Below are positions 7,540 to 14,337 of a stretch of DNA of 15,653 bases, in pieces. The position numbers were made by a program, and so were the translations under genes. The notes beneath the pieces are model-generated. The model saw only the letters and a program-made list of their open reading frames with translations. It was not told the DNA's origin and ran no database searches. Location: positions 1-15,653 of the forward strand of contig JAIVGV010000384.1 in NCBI GenBank assembly GCA_020201365.1, given 5' to 3'. Numbering within the stretch: position 1 is the first letter of the stretch; each line of letters opens with the position of its first letter. Source of the DNA: Acidobacteriota bacterium. Its GTDB lineage: Bacteria; Acidobacteriota; Blastocatellia; Pyrinomonadales; Pyrinomonadaceae.

Positions 7540-8490
7540 ATGAAGAGGGTCTTGCTCACGGGCGCGGGCGGGTTCGTCGGGCGGCGTTGCGTGCCCGCGC
7601 TCGTCGCGCGCGGCTACGAGGTTCACGCGGTCGGTCGCCGACGACACGGCGCGCACGAAGACTCGCCGCGCGAAGATTCGCCGCGGTGTCTCTGGCACGA
7701 AGCCGACCTGCTCGACGCCGCGGGTACCGACGCGCTCGTCGCGCGCGTCGAGCCGACGCACCTGCTGCACCTCGCGTGGTACGCGGAGCACGGCAAGTTC
7801 TGGTCGGCGACGCAGAACCTGCGCTGGATCGGTGCCAGCCTCGCGCTCTTCGAGCCTTTCGCGGCGCGCGGCGGGCGGCGCATCGTGGCGGCGGGAACCT
7901 GCGCCGAGTATAGTTGGGAGCCGGGCGGGGTCTGCCGCGAGGGGGCGACGCCGCTCGCGCCCGCGACCCTCTACGGCGCGTGCAAGCACGCGACGCACGT
8001 CGTGCTCGAAGCGCTCGCGCGGCAGTCGGGCGTCAGCCACGCGTGGGGGCGCGTCTTCTTCCCCTACGGGCCGCACGAGCACCCGGACAGGCTGCTCGCC
8101 TACGCGGTGCGCTCGCTGCTTGAGCGCGCGCCGGTCGCGTGCACGCCGGGCGATCAGGCGCGAGATTTCATCTTCGTGGAGGACGCGGCGGAGGCGCTCG
8201 TCGCGCTGCTCGACTCGCCGGTCGAGGGCGCGGTCAACATCGGGTCGGGCGCGGCGACGACGGTGAGGGAGATGCTCACAAAGGCGGCGGATCAGATCGG
8301 CGGGCGCGACCTCCTCAGGTTCGGCGCGCTGCCCCGGCGTGCGGGCGAGCCCGCGCTGCTCGTCGCCGACGCGAGCCGCCTGCGCGACGAGGTGGGCTGG
8401 CGGCCGCGCCGCAGCCTGGACGAGGGGATCGGCGAGACGATCGAGTGGTGGCGCGCGCGGCTCGGCGACCCGGCGGGGAGGGGGCGTTGA
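7540..8490 (+). CDS. NAD(P)-dependent sugar 4-ketoreductase/epimerase (SDR)
   Basis: 316 residues from ATG 7540, which has GAGG 7 bases upstream and gives the standard MKRVLLTG start; an in-frame GTG at 7525 is less likely. It has Rossmann glycines GAGGFVG (8-14), HLAWYAEHGKFW (77-88), catalytic Thr in AGTCAEY (118-124), YGACK (Tyr145, Lys149), WGRVFFPYGPHEHP, RDFIFVEDAAEAL and NIGSG. This extended-SDR type commonly reduces the 4-keto group of a deoxysugar nucleotide as the final pathway step. Here it would finish the putative branched CDP-6-deoxyhexose. Epimerase activity cannot be excluded from motifs alone. The stop overlaps the TTG start of the next gene (TTGA). Confidence 0.85.
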   Translation: MKRVLLTGAGGFVGRRCVPALVARGYEVHAVGRRRHGAHEDSPREDSPRCLWHEADLLDAAGTDALVARVEPTHLLHLAWYAEHGKFWSATQNLRWIGASLALFEPFAARGGRRIVAAGTCAEYSWEPGGVCREGATPLAPATLYGACKHATHVVLEALARQSGVSHAWGRVFFPYGPHEHPDRLLAYAVRSLLERAPVACTPGDQARDFIFVEDAAEALVALLDSPVEGAVNIGSGAATTVREMLTKAADQIGGRDLLRFGALPRRAGEPALLVADASRLRDEVGWRPRRSLDEGIGETIEWWRARLGDPAGRGR

Positions 8491-9653
8491 GCGGAGAGGT
8501 CTGCCCCGTCTGCGACTCCCGCCGCGTCGAGGGCTTCCTGCGGCGCGAGCGCGTGCCCGTGCACCAGAACATCGTCGCCGCCGCCGAGCGCGCGGCGGTC
8601 GAGACGCCGCGCGGCGAGCTCGACTTGGCAGTCTGCGCCGCGTGCGGGTTCATCTTCAACCGCGCCTTCGATCCCGCGCGGATGATGTACGGCGAGGAGT
8701 ACGACAACACGCAGTCGTGCTCGCCCGCCTTCAGCCGCCACATGGACGATCTCGTCCGCCGCCTCGTCGTCGGGCGCGGCGTGCGCGGCGCGCGCGTCGT
8801 CGAGGTCGGCTGCGGCAGGGGGCTGTTCCTGCGCAAGCTCGTCGAGTTTGAGGGCGCGGGCAACACCGGGCACGGCTTCGATCCGAGCTACGTCGGCGAT
8901 GAAGTCACGCTCGGCGGCAGGCTCCGCTTCGAGCGGCGCTACTACGACTCGGAGTGCGCGGATGTTCCAGCCGACGTGGTCGTCTGCCGCCACGTCATCG
9001 AGCACGTGCCGCGCCCGCTCGCGCTGCTCGGCAACGTGCGGAAGGCGCTGGCGAACGCGCCGCGCGCGCGCCTCTTCTTCGAGACGCCGTGCGTCGAGTG
9101 GATCCTGCGCAACCGCGTCGTCTGGGATTTTTTCTACGAGCACTGCTCGTACTTCACCGCCGCCTCGCTCGCGGTCGCCTTCGCCCGCGCCGGCTTCGAG
9201 GTCGAGGGCGTCAGCCACGTCTTCGGCGGTCAGTACCTGTGGCTGGAGGCGCGGCTGCCGGAGGGCGGGGCGCGCCCCGAGGCGCCGCGCGACCCCGGCG
9301 CGAGCGCGCGGCTCGCCGCGGAGTTTGCCCGCGACGAGCGCGAACTCGTCGCGGGCTGGCGGGGGCGGCTACGCGCGCTGCGCGCCGCGGGCGGCGTGGC
9401 GCTGTGGGGGGCGGGCGCGAAGGGCGTGACCTTCGCCAACCTGATCGACTCGGGGCGCGGGCTGGTCGAGTGCGTCGTTGACGTGAACCCCGCGAAGCAG
9501 GGCTGCTACGTGCCGGGCACGGGGCACCCCATCGTCGCGCCGCGCGATCTGCCGTGGCGCGGCGTCCGAACCGCCGTGCTGATGAACCCCAATTACCGCG
9601 AGGAGAATCTGCGTCTGCTCGCCGACGCGGGGCTCGAAGTGACACTGGTGTGA
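8487..9653 (+). CDS. Zinc-motif class I SAM-dependent methyltransferase
   Basis: 388 residues if translated from TTG 8487, which overlaps the previous stop and has a strong GGGGAGGGGG stretch just upstream; no better ATG precedes the zinc motif. N-terminal CPVC (Cys6, Cys9) and CAAC (Cys50, Cys53) form a putative zinc site. VPVHQN and YGEEYDNTQ follow, then SAM motif VVEVGCGRG (104-112), RHVIEHVPRP and FFETPCVEW. The C-terminal region has WGAGAKGVTFANLID and VVDVNPAKQG, like Methyltransf_14. The architecture parallels the damaged C-methyltransferase at 5816, but the SAM loop is the canonical GCGRG rather than ASNDG. It probably methylates a sugar or glycan, O- or C-linked; the substrate cannot be read from the sequence. 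Confidence 0.85.
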   Translation: MSGEVCPVCDSRRVEGFLRRERVPVHQNIVAAAERAAVETPRGELDLAVCAACGFIFNRAFDPARMMYGEEYDNTQSCSPAFSRHMDDLVRRLVVGRGVRGARVVEVGCGRGLFLRKLVEFEGAGNTGHGFDPSYVGDEVTLGGRLRFERRYYDSECADVPADVVVCRHVIEHVPRPLALLGNVRKALANAPRARLFFETPCVEWILRNRVVWDFFYEHCSYFTAASLAVAFARAGFEVEGVSHVFGGQYLWLEARLPEGGARPEAPRDPGASARLAAEFARDERELVAGWRGRLRALRAAGGVALWGAGAKGVTFANLIDSGRGLVECVVDVNPAKQGCYVPGTGHPIVAPRDLPWRGVRTAVLMNPNYREENLRLLADAGLEVTLV

Positions 9654-9707
9654 GGCGGGCGGCTCTGCGCCCGCGGCGCGCGCGTGTTGAAGCAGACGGG
9701 AGGGCTG

Positions 9708-10436
9708 ATGGACGACTTCGACGAGAGGAACCGCGAGTTCGTCGCGCGCATGGGCGGCGACGAGGCGGTGCGCCGCGCCACGCGCGAGTGGTTCGAAGCG
9801 ACGTACAGGTACGAGTACTCATACCACTTCACCTGGCTCGGTCGCCCCGTCATCCAGTACCCGCAGGACGTGCTCGCCGTCCAGGAGATCGTCTGGCGCA
9901 CGCGACCCGAGCTGATCGTCGAGACGGGCATCGCGCGCGGCGGCTCGTTGATACTCTCCGCCTCGCTGCTGGAGCTGATCGGCGGCGACGGGCGCGTCGT
10001 CGGCATAGACATTGACATCCGCGAGCACAACCGCGTCGAGATCGAGCGCCACCCGCTCGCCAAGCGGATCGAGATGATCCAGGGGTCGTCCGTTGACGAG
10101 GGAGTCTTCCGGCGCGTCGCGCGGCTCGCCGAGGGGCGGCGGCGCGTGCTCGTCATGCTCGACTCGAACCACACGCACGAGCACGTCCGGCGCGAGCTCG
10201 ATCTCTACTCGCGGCTCGTCGGCGCGGGAGGCTACCTGATCGTCTTCGACACGGTCGTCGAGGAGATGCCCGCCGAGTTCTCCGGCGCGCGCCCGTGGGG
10301 ACCCGGCGACAACCCGTTGACGGCGGTGCGCGAGTTCCTGCGCGAGAACGACCGCTTCGAGGTTGACAGAGAGATTGACGACAAACTCCTCATCACCGCC
10401 GCGCCCGGCGGCTACCTGCGCTGCGTCCGCGACTGA
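9708..10436 (+). CDS. CmcI-like (cephalosporin hydroxylase / rhamnosyl O-methyltransferase family) protein
   Basis: 242 residues from ATG 9708 with GGAGG 4 bases upstream. An in-frame TTG at 9684 would add eight residues that fit the family less well. It has FTWLGRPVIQYPQD (41-54), SAM-type loop VETGIARGGS (71-80), GIDIDIREHNR (99-109) and the metal-site-like LDSNHTHEHV (151-160). The family includes CmcI and mycobacterial rhamnosyl O-methyltransferases. Despite the hydroxylase name in databases, genes in polysaccharide loci are most likely Mg-dependent O-methyltransferases acting on glycans. It lies 54 bases after the preceding methyltransferase and 18 bases before the glycosyltransferase. 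Confidence 0.85.
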   Translation: MDDFDERNREFVARMGGDEAVRRATREWFEATYRYEYSYHFTWLGRPVIQYPQDVLAVQEIVWRTRPELIVETGIARGGSLILSASLLELIGGDGRVVGIDIDIREHNRVEIERHPLAKRIEMIQGSSVDEGVFRRVARLAEGRRRVLVMLDSNHTHEHVRRELDLYSRLVGAGGYLIVFDTVVEEMPAEFSGARPWGPGDNPLTAVREFLRENDRFEVDREIDDKLLITAAPGGYLRCVRD

Positions 10437-10454
10437 CGCGCGCGCGACGAGGGC

Positions 10455-11726
10455 ATGAACACATACGAAGGCACGCTAGTAGTCATCCCGACGCGCAACC
10501 GCGCCGACCTCGCCGCGAACGCGATCCGCTCCGTCCTCGCGCAGTCGGCGGCGGCTGTGGCGGGCGTCGTCGTGTCGGACAACTCGACCGACCCGGCGGA
10601 GTCGTCGCGCCTCGCCGCCTTCTGCGAGGCGGCGGGCGACGCGCGGCTGCGCTACGTGCGCCCGCCGCAGCCGCTGCTCATGGCGGCGCACTGGGACTGG
10701 GCGGCGAGCCGCGCGCTCGAACTCTGCGACGCGAGCCACGTCAGCTTCCTCACCGACCGCATAATCTTTCGGGACGGGGCGCTCGCGGAGCTGGCTTCCG
10801 TCTCCTCCCTCTACCCGGACAAGATCGTCAGCTACATGCACGACAAGGTCGCCGACGACCGCGCCCCCGTGCGGCTGCAACAGAGCCCGTGGTCGGGGAA
10901 GCTCTACGAGATCGCGTCGGCGCGCCTGCTCTACGCGGTCTCGCAGTCGAGGCTCCACGAGGCGCTGCCGCGGATGCTCAACTGCCACGTCCCGCGCGCG
11001 TGGCTCGTCGCCCTGCGTGCGCGCTACGGCAACTTCTTCGCCTCCACCGCGCCCGACTTCAGCTTCTGCTTCCGCGCGCTCGCCTCCGAGGAGTCCGTCC
11101 TCTTCCTCGACGAGGCGCTGCTCTGCCACTACGCCCTCAGCCGCAGCAACGGCATGAGCATCGTGCGCGGCGAGGTGTCGCGCGACAACGCAGACCTCAT
11201 GGCGGTGGTGAAGTCCGGGGGAGACTTCTTCGCCGCGCCGATCCCCGGGATCGTCACCGTGCATAACGTCATCGTCCACGAGTACGGCGTGGCTCGCGAC
11301 GAGACGGGCGGCGAGAAGTTCGCGCCGCTCGACGAGGAGAAGTACCTCCAAACCATCGCGGCGGAACTCGCGGACATCACCAACCCGGAGGCGCGGCGCG
11401 CCGTCGAGGCGCAGCTTAGAGCGCGCGGCTGGGTCGCGCCGACCGCCCCGCCCGACCTCCCGCTCTGGCGCAAGCTGCTCTCGCCCTCGCGCGTGCGGGG
11501 CAAGCTGGCGCGCGCGCTACGCGGGGCGGACGGCGCCGCCGCCGCCGCGTCGCCCGACGAGCCGGCGCCGCCGATCTTCGAGAGCGTCGAGGACGCGCTC
11601 GACTACGCGCGCACGTCGCGGGGCGAGAGAGTCGAACAGTGCCCCTGGGCCGAATACCTGGAGATGAAGGAAGTGGCGTGGCGGTCGGCGCCGCCCGGCG
11701 GGGCGCTGGCGGTCGGTACGAGCTGA
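10455..11726 (+). CDS. Family 2-like (GT-A) glycosyltransferase
   Basis: 423 residues. The start VVIPTRNRADLAANAIRSVL (9-28) followed by VVVSDNST (38-45) is the nucleotide-binding half of a GT-A fold. At the place of the metal-binding DxD the sequence reads FLTDRIIF (98-105), so the motif is TDR. This variant suggests an unusual member or altered metal use. A middle segment (NCHVPRAWL, TAPDFSFCFRAL) is compatible with the acceptor region. The C-terminal 60 or so residues contain an Ala/Pro-rich linker and a conserved-looking FESVEDALDYAR and EQCPWAEYLEMK tail of unknown role. It probably transfers one sugar of the repeat unit or cap. No membrane segment is seen. The stop overlaps the next ATG (TGATG). 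Confidence 0.78.
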   Translation: MNTYEGTLVVIPTRNRADLAANAIRSVLAQSAAAVAGVVVSDNSTDPAESSRLAAFCEAAGDARLRYVRPPQPLLMAAHWDWAASRALELCDASHVSFLTDRIIFRDGALAELASVSSLYPDKIVSYMHDKVADDRAPVRLQQSPWSGKLYEIASARLLYAVSQSRLHEALPRMLNCHVPRAWLVALRARYGNFFASTAPDFSFCFRALASEESVLFLDEALLCHYALSRSNGMSIVRGEVSRDNADLMAVVKSGGDFFAAPIPGIVTVHNVIVHEYGVARDETGGEKFAPLDEEKYLQTIAAELADITNPEARRAVEAQLRARGWVAPTAPPDLPLWRKLLSPSRVRGKLARALRGADGAAAAASPDEPAPPIFESVEDALDYARTSRGERVEQCPWAEYLEMKEVAWRSAPPGGALAVGTS

Positions 11727-12685
11727 TGGCTACGGCGACAGGCATCAGGGCGCTCATTGACTGGGCGCTCAGCCCCGTCCTCTCGCGGCTCGACCGCGCG
11801 GAGCAGCGCGCGGCGTCCGCCGAGCGGCGGCTAGAACAGTTGCAGGCTGCGGTCGGGCGCGCCGAGGCGCGGCAGTTGGGCGCGGGCGCGCGGCGCGGCG
11901 GCGGGGCGCTCGCCGGGCACGAGTTCCGCGCCTTCTCGCAGTCGGGCGAGGACGGCATCATCAGTTGGCTCGTCGCCGGGCTGGGCGGGTGCCCCAAGGT
12001 CTTCGTCGAGTTCGGCGTCGAGGACTACCGCGAGGCGAACACGCGCTTCCTCGCCGAGCACGACAACTGGACGGGGCTGGTGATGGACGGCAGCCGGGAG
12101 AACATCGAGCGCGTGCGCGCCAGCGAAGTCTGCTGGCGGCAGAACCTGCGCGCCGCCGAGGCGTTCGTCACGCGCGAAAACGTCAACCGGCTCATCTCCG
12201 GGCAGGGCGTCGCGGGCGAGATCGGTTTGCTCTCGATTGACATTGACGGCAACGACTACTGGGTCTGGGAGGCGATCAGCGTCGTCTCGCCGTGGCTCGT
12301 CGTCGTCGAGTACAACCACCGCTTCGGCGGCGAGCTTGCCGTGACGATCCCCTACGACGAACATTTCCGCCGCGGCGGGAAGTACCCCGTCTATTACTTC
12401 GGCGCGTCGCTCGCCGCGCTCTGCCTGCTCGGCGCGCGCAAGGGCTACGCCTTCGTCGGCTGCGAGAGCCACGGCGTCAACGCCTTCTTCGTGCGCCGCG
12501 ACGTGCTGCCCGAGACGGTGAGGGAGTTGACGCCGTCGGAAGGCTACGTCGCGGGCGCGTTCACGGAGACGCGCGACGAGCGCGGTCTCTTCGTCCCGGC
12601 GTCGCACGAGCTGGAGAGGCTGGAACTGTTGCGCCTGCCGCTCGTCGCGGTGACGGAGGCGGGCGGGGCGGAGGCGAGGCTTTGA
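11726..12685 (+). CDS. FkbM-type methyltransferase with N-terminal coiled coil
   Basis: 319 residues from ATG 11726, which shares one base with the preceding TGA; an upstream in-frame GTG (11639) would lie deep inside the glycosyltransferase gene. Residues about 20-50 are heptad-like (LDRAEQRAASAERRLEQLQ), suggesting a short coiled coil. The catalytic region has SQSGEDGI (71-78), VEFGVEDYREANTRFL (94-109), LVMDGS (118-123) and LSIDIDGNDYWVWEAI (169-184), typical of FkbM-like proteins in polysaccharide loci. VVVEYNHRFG and GYAFVGCESHGVNAFFV complete the fold. It probably O-methylates a sugar in the exported glycan. The gene ends in TTTGA, overlapping the TTG of the gmd remnant. Confidence 0.83.
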   Translation: MATATGIRALIDWALSPVLSRLDRAEQRAASAERRLEQLQAAVGRAEARQLGAGARRGGGALAGHEFRAFSQSGEDGIISWLVAGLGGCPKVFVEFGVEDYREANTRFLAEHDNWTGLVMDGSRENIERVRASEVCWRQNLRAAEAFVTRENVNRLISGQGVAGEIGLLSIDIDGNDYWVWEAISVVSPWLVVVEYNHRFGGELAVTIPYDEHFRRGGKYPVYYFGASLAALCLLGARKGYAFVGCESHGVNAFFVRRDVLPETVRELTPSEGYVAGAFTETRDERGLFVPASHELERLELLRLPLVAVTEAGGAEARL

Positions 12686-13450
12686 AGAGGGCGCTCATCA
12701 CCCGACGAGTGCTACCACCTCGCCGCGCAAAGTTTCGTCGCCGAGAGTTTCGCCGACGGCTTCTCGACGATGAACACGAACATCAACGGCACGCACTACG
12801 TCCTCGCCGCCCTGCGCGAGCTGCGCCCCGCGTGCAAGTTCTACTTCGCCGGATCGTCCGAGATGTTCGGCAAGGTGCGCGAGGTGCCGCAGCGCGAGAC
12901 GACGCCATTCCACCCGCGCTCGCCTTACGGCATCTCGAAGGTCGCGGGCTTCGAGCTGACGCGCAACTACCGCGAGGCTTACGGGATGTTCTGCTGCGGC
13001 GGCATCCTCTTCAACCACGAAAGCCCGCGCCGCGGCTACGAGTTCGTCACGCGCAAGATCAGCTCGACGGTCTCGCGCATCAAGGCGGGGCTCGCCGCCG
13101 AATTGCGCCTCGGCAACCTCGACGCCGAGCGCGACTGGGGTCACGCCGCCGACTACGTGCGCGCCATGCACGCGATGCTCCAACAAGCCGAGCCGGACGA
13201 CTACGTGGTGGCGACCGGCGAGGCTCACTCCGTCCGGGAGTTCTGCGAGTTAGCCTTCGCCGAGGTCGGGCTCGACTACCGCGATTACGTCTTAAGTGAT
13301 CAAAGGTTCTATCGCCCCGCCGAGATCGAGTCGCTCGTCGGAGACTCCACTAAAGCGCGCTCCGCGCTTAAGTGGCAGGAGACCTACACCTTTCCGGAGT
13401 TGGTCAGAGAAATGGTGCGCCACGACACCGAAGCCGTGAATCAGAGATGA
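12682..13450 (+). pseudogene. GDP-mannose 4,6-dehydratase-like gene missing its NAD-binding 5' region
   Basis: A TTG at 12682, overlapping the previous stop (TTGA), begins MKRALIT, the usual Gmd start. After 12702 the expected GITGQDG and about 55 residues are absent. The family sequence resumes at 12704 in another frame as DECYHLAAQSF and continues intact to TGA 13448-13450. Retained features include TNINGTHYVL, FAGSSEMFG, SPYGISK (active-site Tyr and Lys), FNHESPRRGYEFVTRKI, GNLDAERDWGHAADY and ATGEAHSVREF. About 248 residues remain of some 310 to 340. Without the glycine-rich loop it cannot bind NADP, and an ATG-initiated product could start only at 12770. It is therefore non-functional as written. 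The last ~150 bases are noticeably less GC-rich than the rest. Its 3' end overlaps the next gene (ATGA). Confidence 0.85.
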
Positions 13451-14283
13451 GAAAGATCATTGCGAGAACGATCAATAAGGCGCTTAAGCCCGCTGGCTTG
13501 CGGGTGAGCCGAGCGGGCGGAGCCGGTGCGGGCGGGGGCGGCGGACTCGTCGCCGGGCACGTCAACGCCGGGAACTACATGAAGCTACTCGAAGAGGTGC
13601 AGGGCATCTTTTCCGAGCTAGTCTTCCCGAGCCTGCCGCCCCGCGAGCACCGCACCCGACTCTTGGCGGAGCTTCTCGGCACAGGGATCAGCGAGGCAAT
13701 GTATTTGCTCAACTACCTACACGAGTCCGTGCGCTACGAGGGGGACGTGTGTGAGTTCGGCGTGGCGCAGGGGGCGACCTCGGCGCTGCTGGCGAACGAG
13801 ATTTATCCGACCGGGAAGAACATCTGGCTCTTCGACTCCTTCCAAGGTCTGCCAAAGCCGAGCGAGAAAGATCAGTTGATCGACGACATCTTCGATCTGA
13901 AGACAATGAAAAATTACGAGGGGACAATGTCGTGCCCGCTCGACATGGTCGAGGGTCGGCTCAAAGCCATCTCCTTCCCGCCCGAAAGGGTGAGGATTGT
14001 ACCCGGCTTCATCGAAGAGACCATCCGCAACCCGCCCCTCCCTGAGCGGGTCTGCTTCGCGTATATTGATTTCGACTTCTATAACCCCATCCTCGTCGCC
14101 CTCAACTTCCTCGATCAGCGCCTGCCCGTCGGCGGCGCCGTGGTGGTTGACGACTACGGTTTCTTTTCGTCGGGGGCGAAGACCGCGGTTGACGAGTTCG
14201 CGGGCGAGCATCGCGACACCTACGAGGTGATCCACCCGCCGAAGTTCGCCGGGCACTTCTGCATCCTGCGCAGAAATGGCTAA
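13447..14283 (+). CDS. TylF/MycF-like (macrocin O-methyltransferase family) methyltransferase
   Basis: 278 residues from ATG 13447, which overlaps the gmd-like stop by 4 bases. The basic N-terminus is followed by a Gly/Ala-rich linker (about 23-37). The catalytic domain then shows YEGDVCEFGVAQGATS (97-112), the SAM-binding loop, LFDSFQGLP (128-136), VRIVPGFIEETI, FAYIDFDFYNPILVAL (204-219; metal-binding Asp pair) and GGAVVVDDYGF (229-239). TylF/MycF enzymes O-methylate deoxysugar hydroxyls with Mg, and homologues are common in polysaccharide loci. Base use is clearly lower in GC than upstream genes (hand count 56 of 120 at 13801-13920), with AT-ending codons such as AAA, ATT and GAT, so it may have been acquired separately from most of the cluster. 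Stop TAA, then 54 bases to the next gene. Confidence 0.87.
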   Translation: MRKIIARTINKALKPAGLRVSRAGGAGAGGGGGLVAGHVNAGNYMKLLEEVQGIFSELVFPSLPPREHRTRLLAELLGTGISEAMYLLNYLHESVRYEGDVCEFGVAQGATSALLANEIYPTGKNIWLFDSFQGLPKPSEKDQLIDDIFDLKTMKNYEGTMSCPLDMVEGRLKAISFPPERVRIVPGFIEETIRNPPLPERVCFAYIDFDFYNPILVALNFLDQRLPVGGAVVVDDYGFFSSGAKTAVDEFAGEHRDTYEVIHPPKFAGHFCILRRNG

Positions 14284-14337
14284 CGGACGGTCTGCGGCGC
14301 GTTCCGGTAAACGTGCTCTTTGAGGCTGAAGGCAGAT

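Noticed and set aside
12292..13299. 335-residue plus-strand frame linking the FkbM and gmd-like genes
   Set aside because: It is an Arg-rich shadow of both genes; only the short piece MKRALIT at 12682-12702 makes sense and belongs to the gmd remnant.
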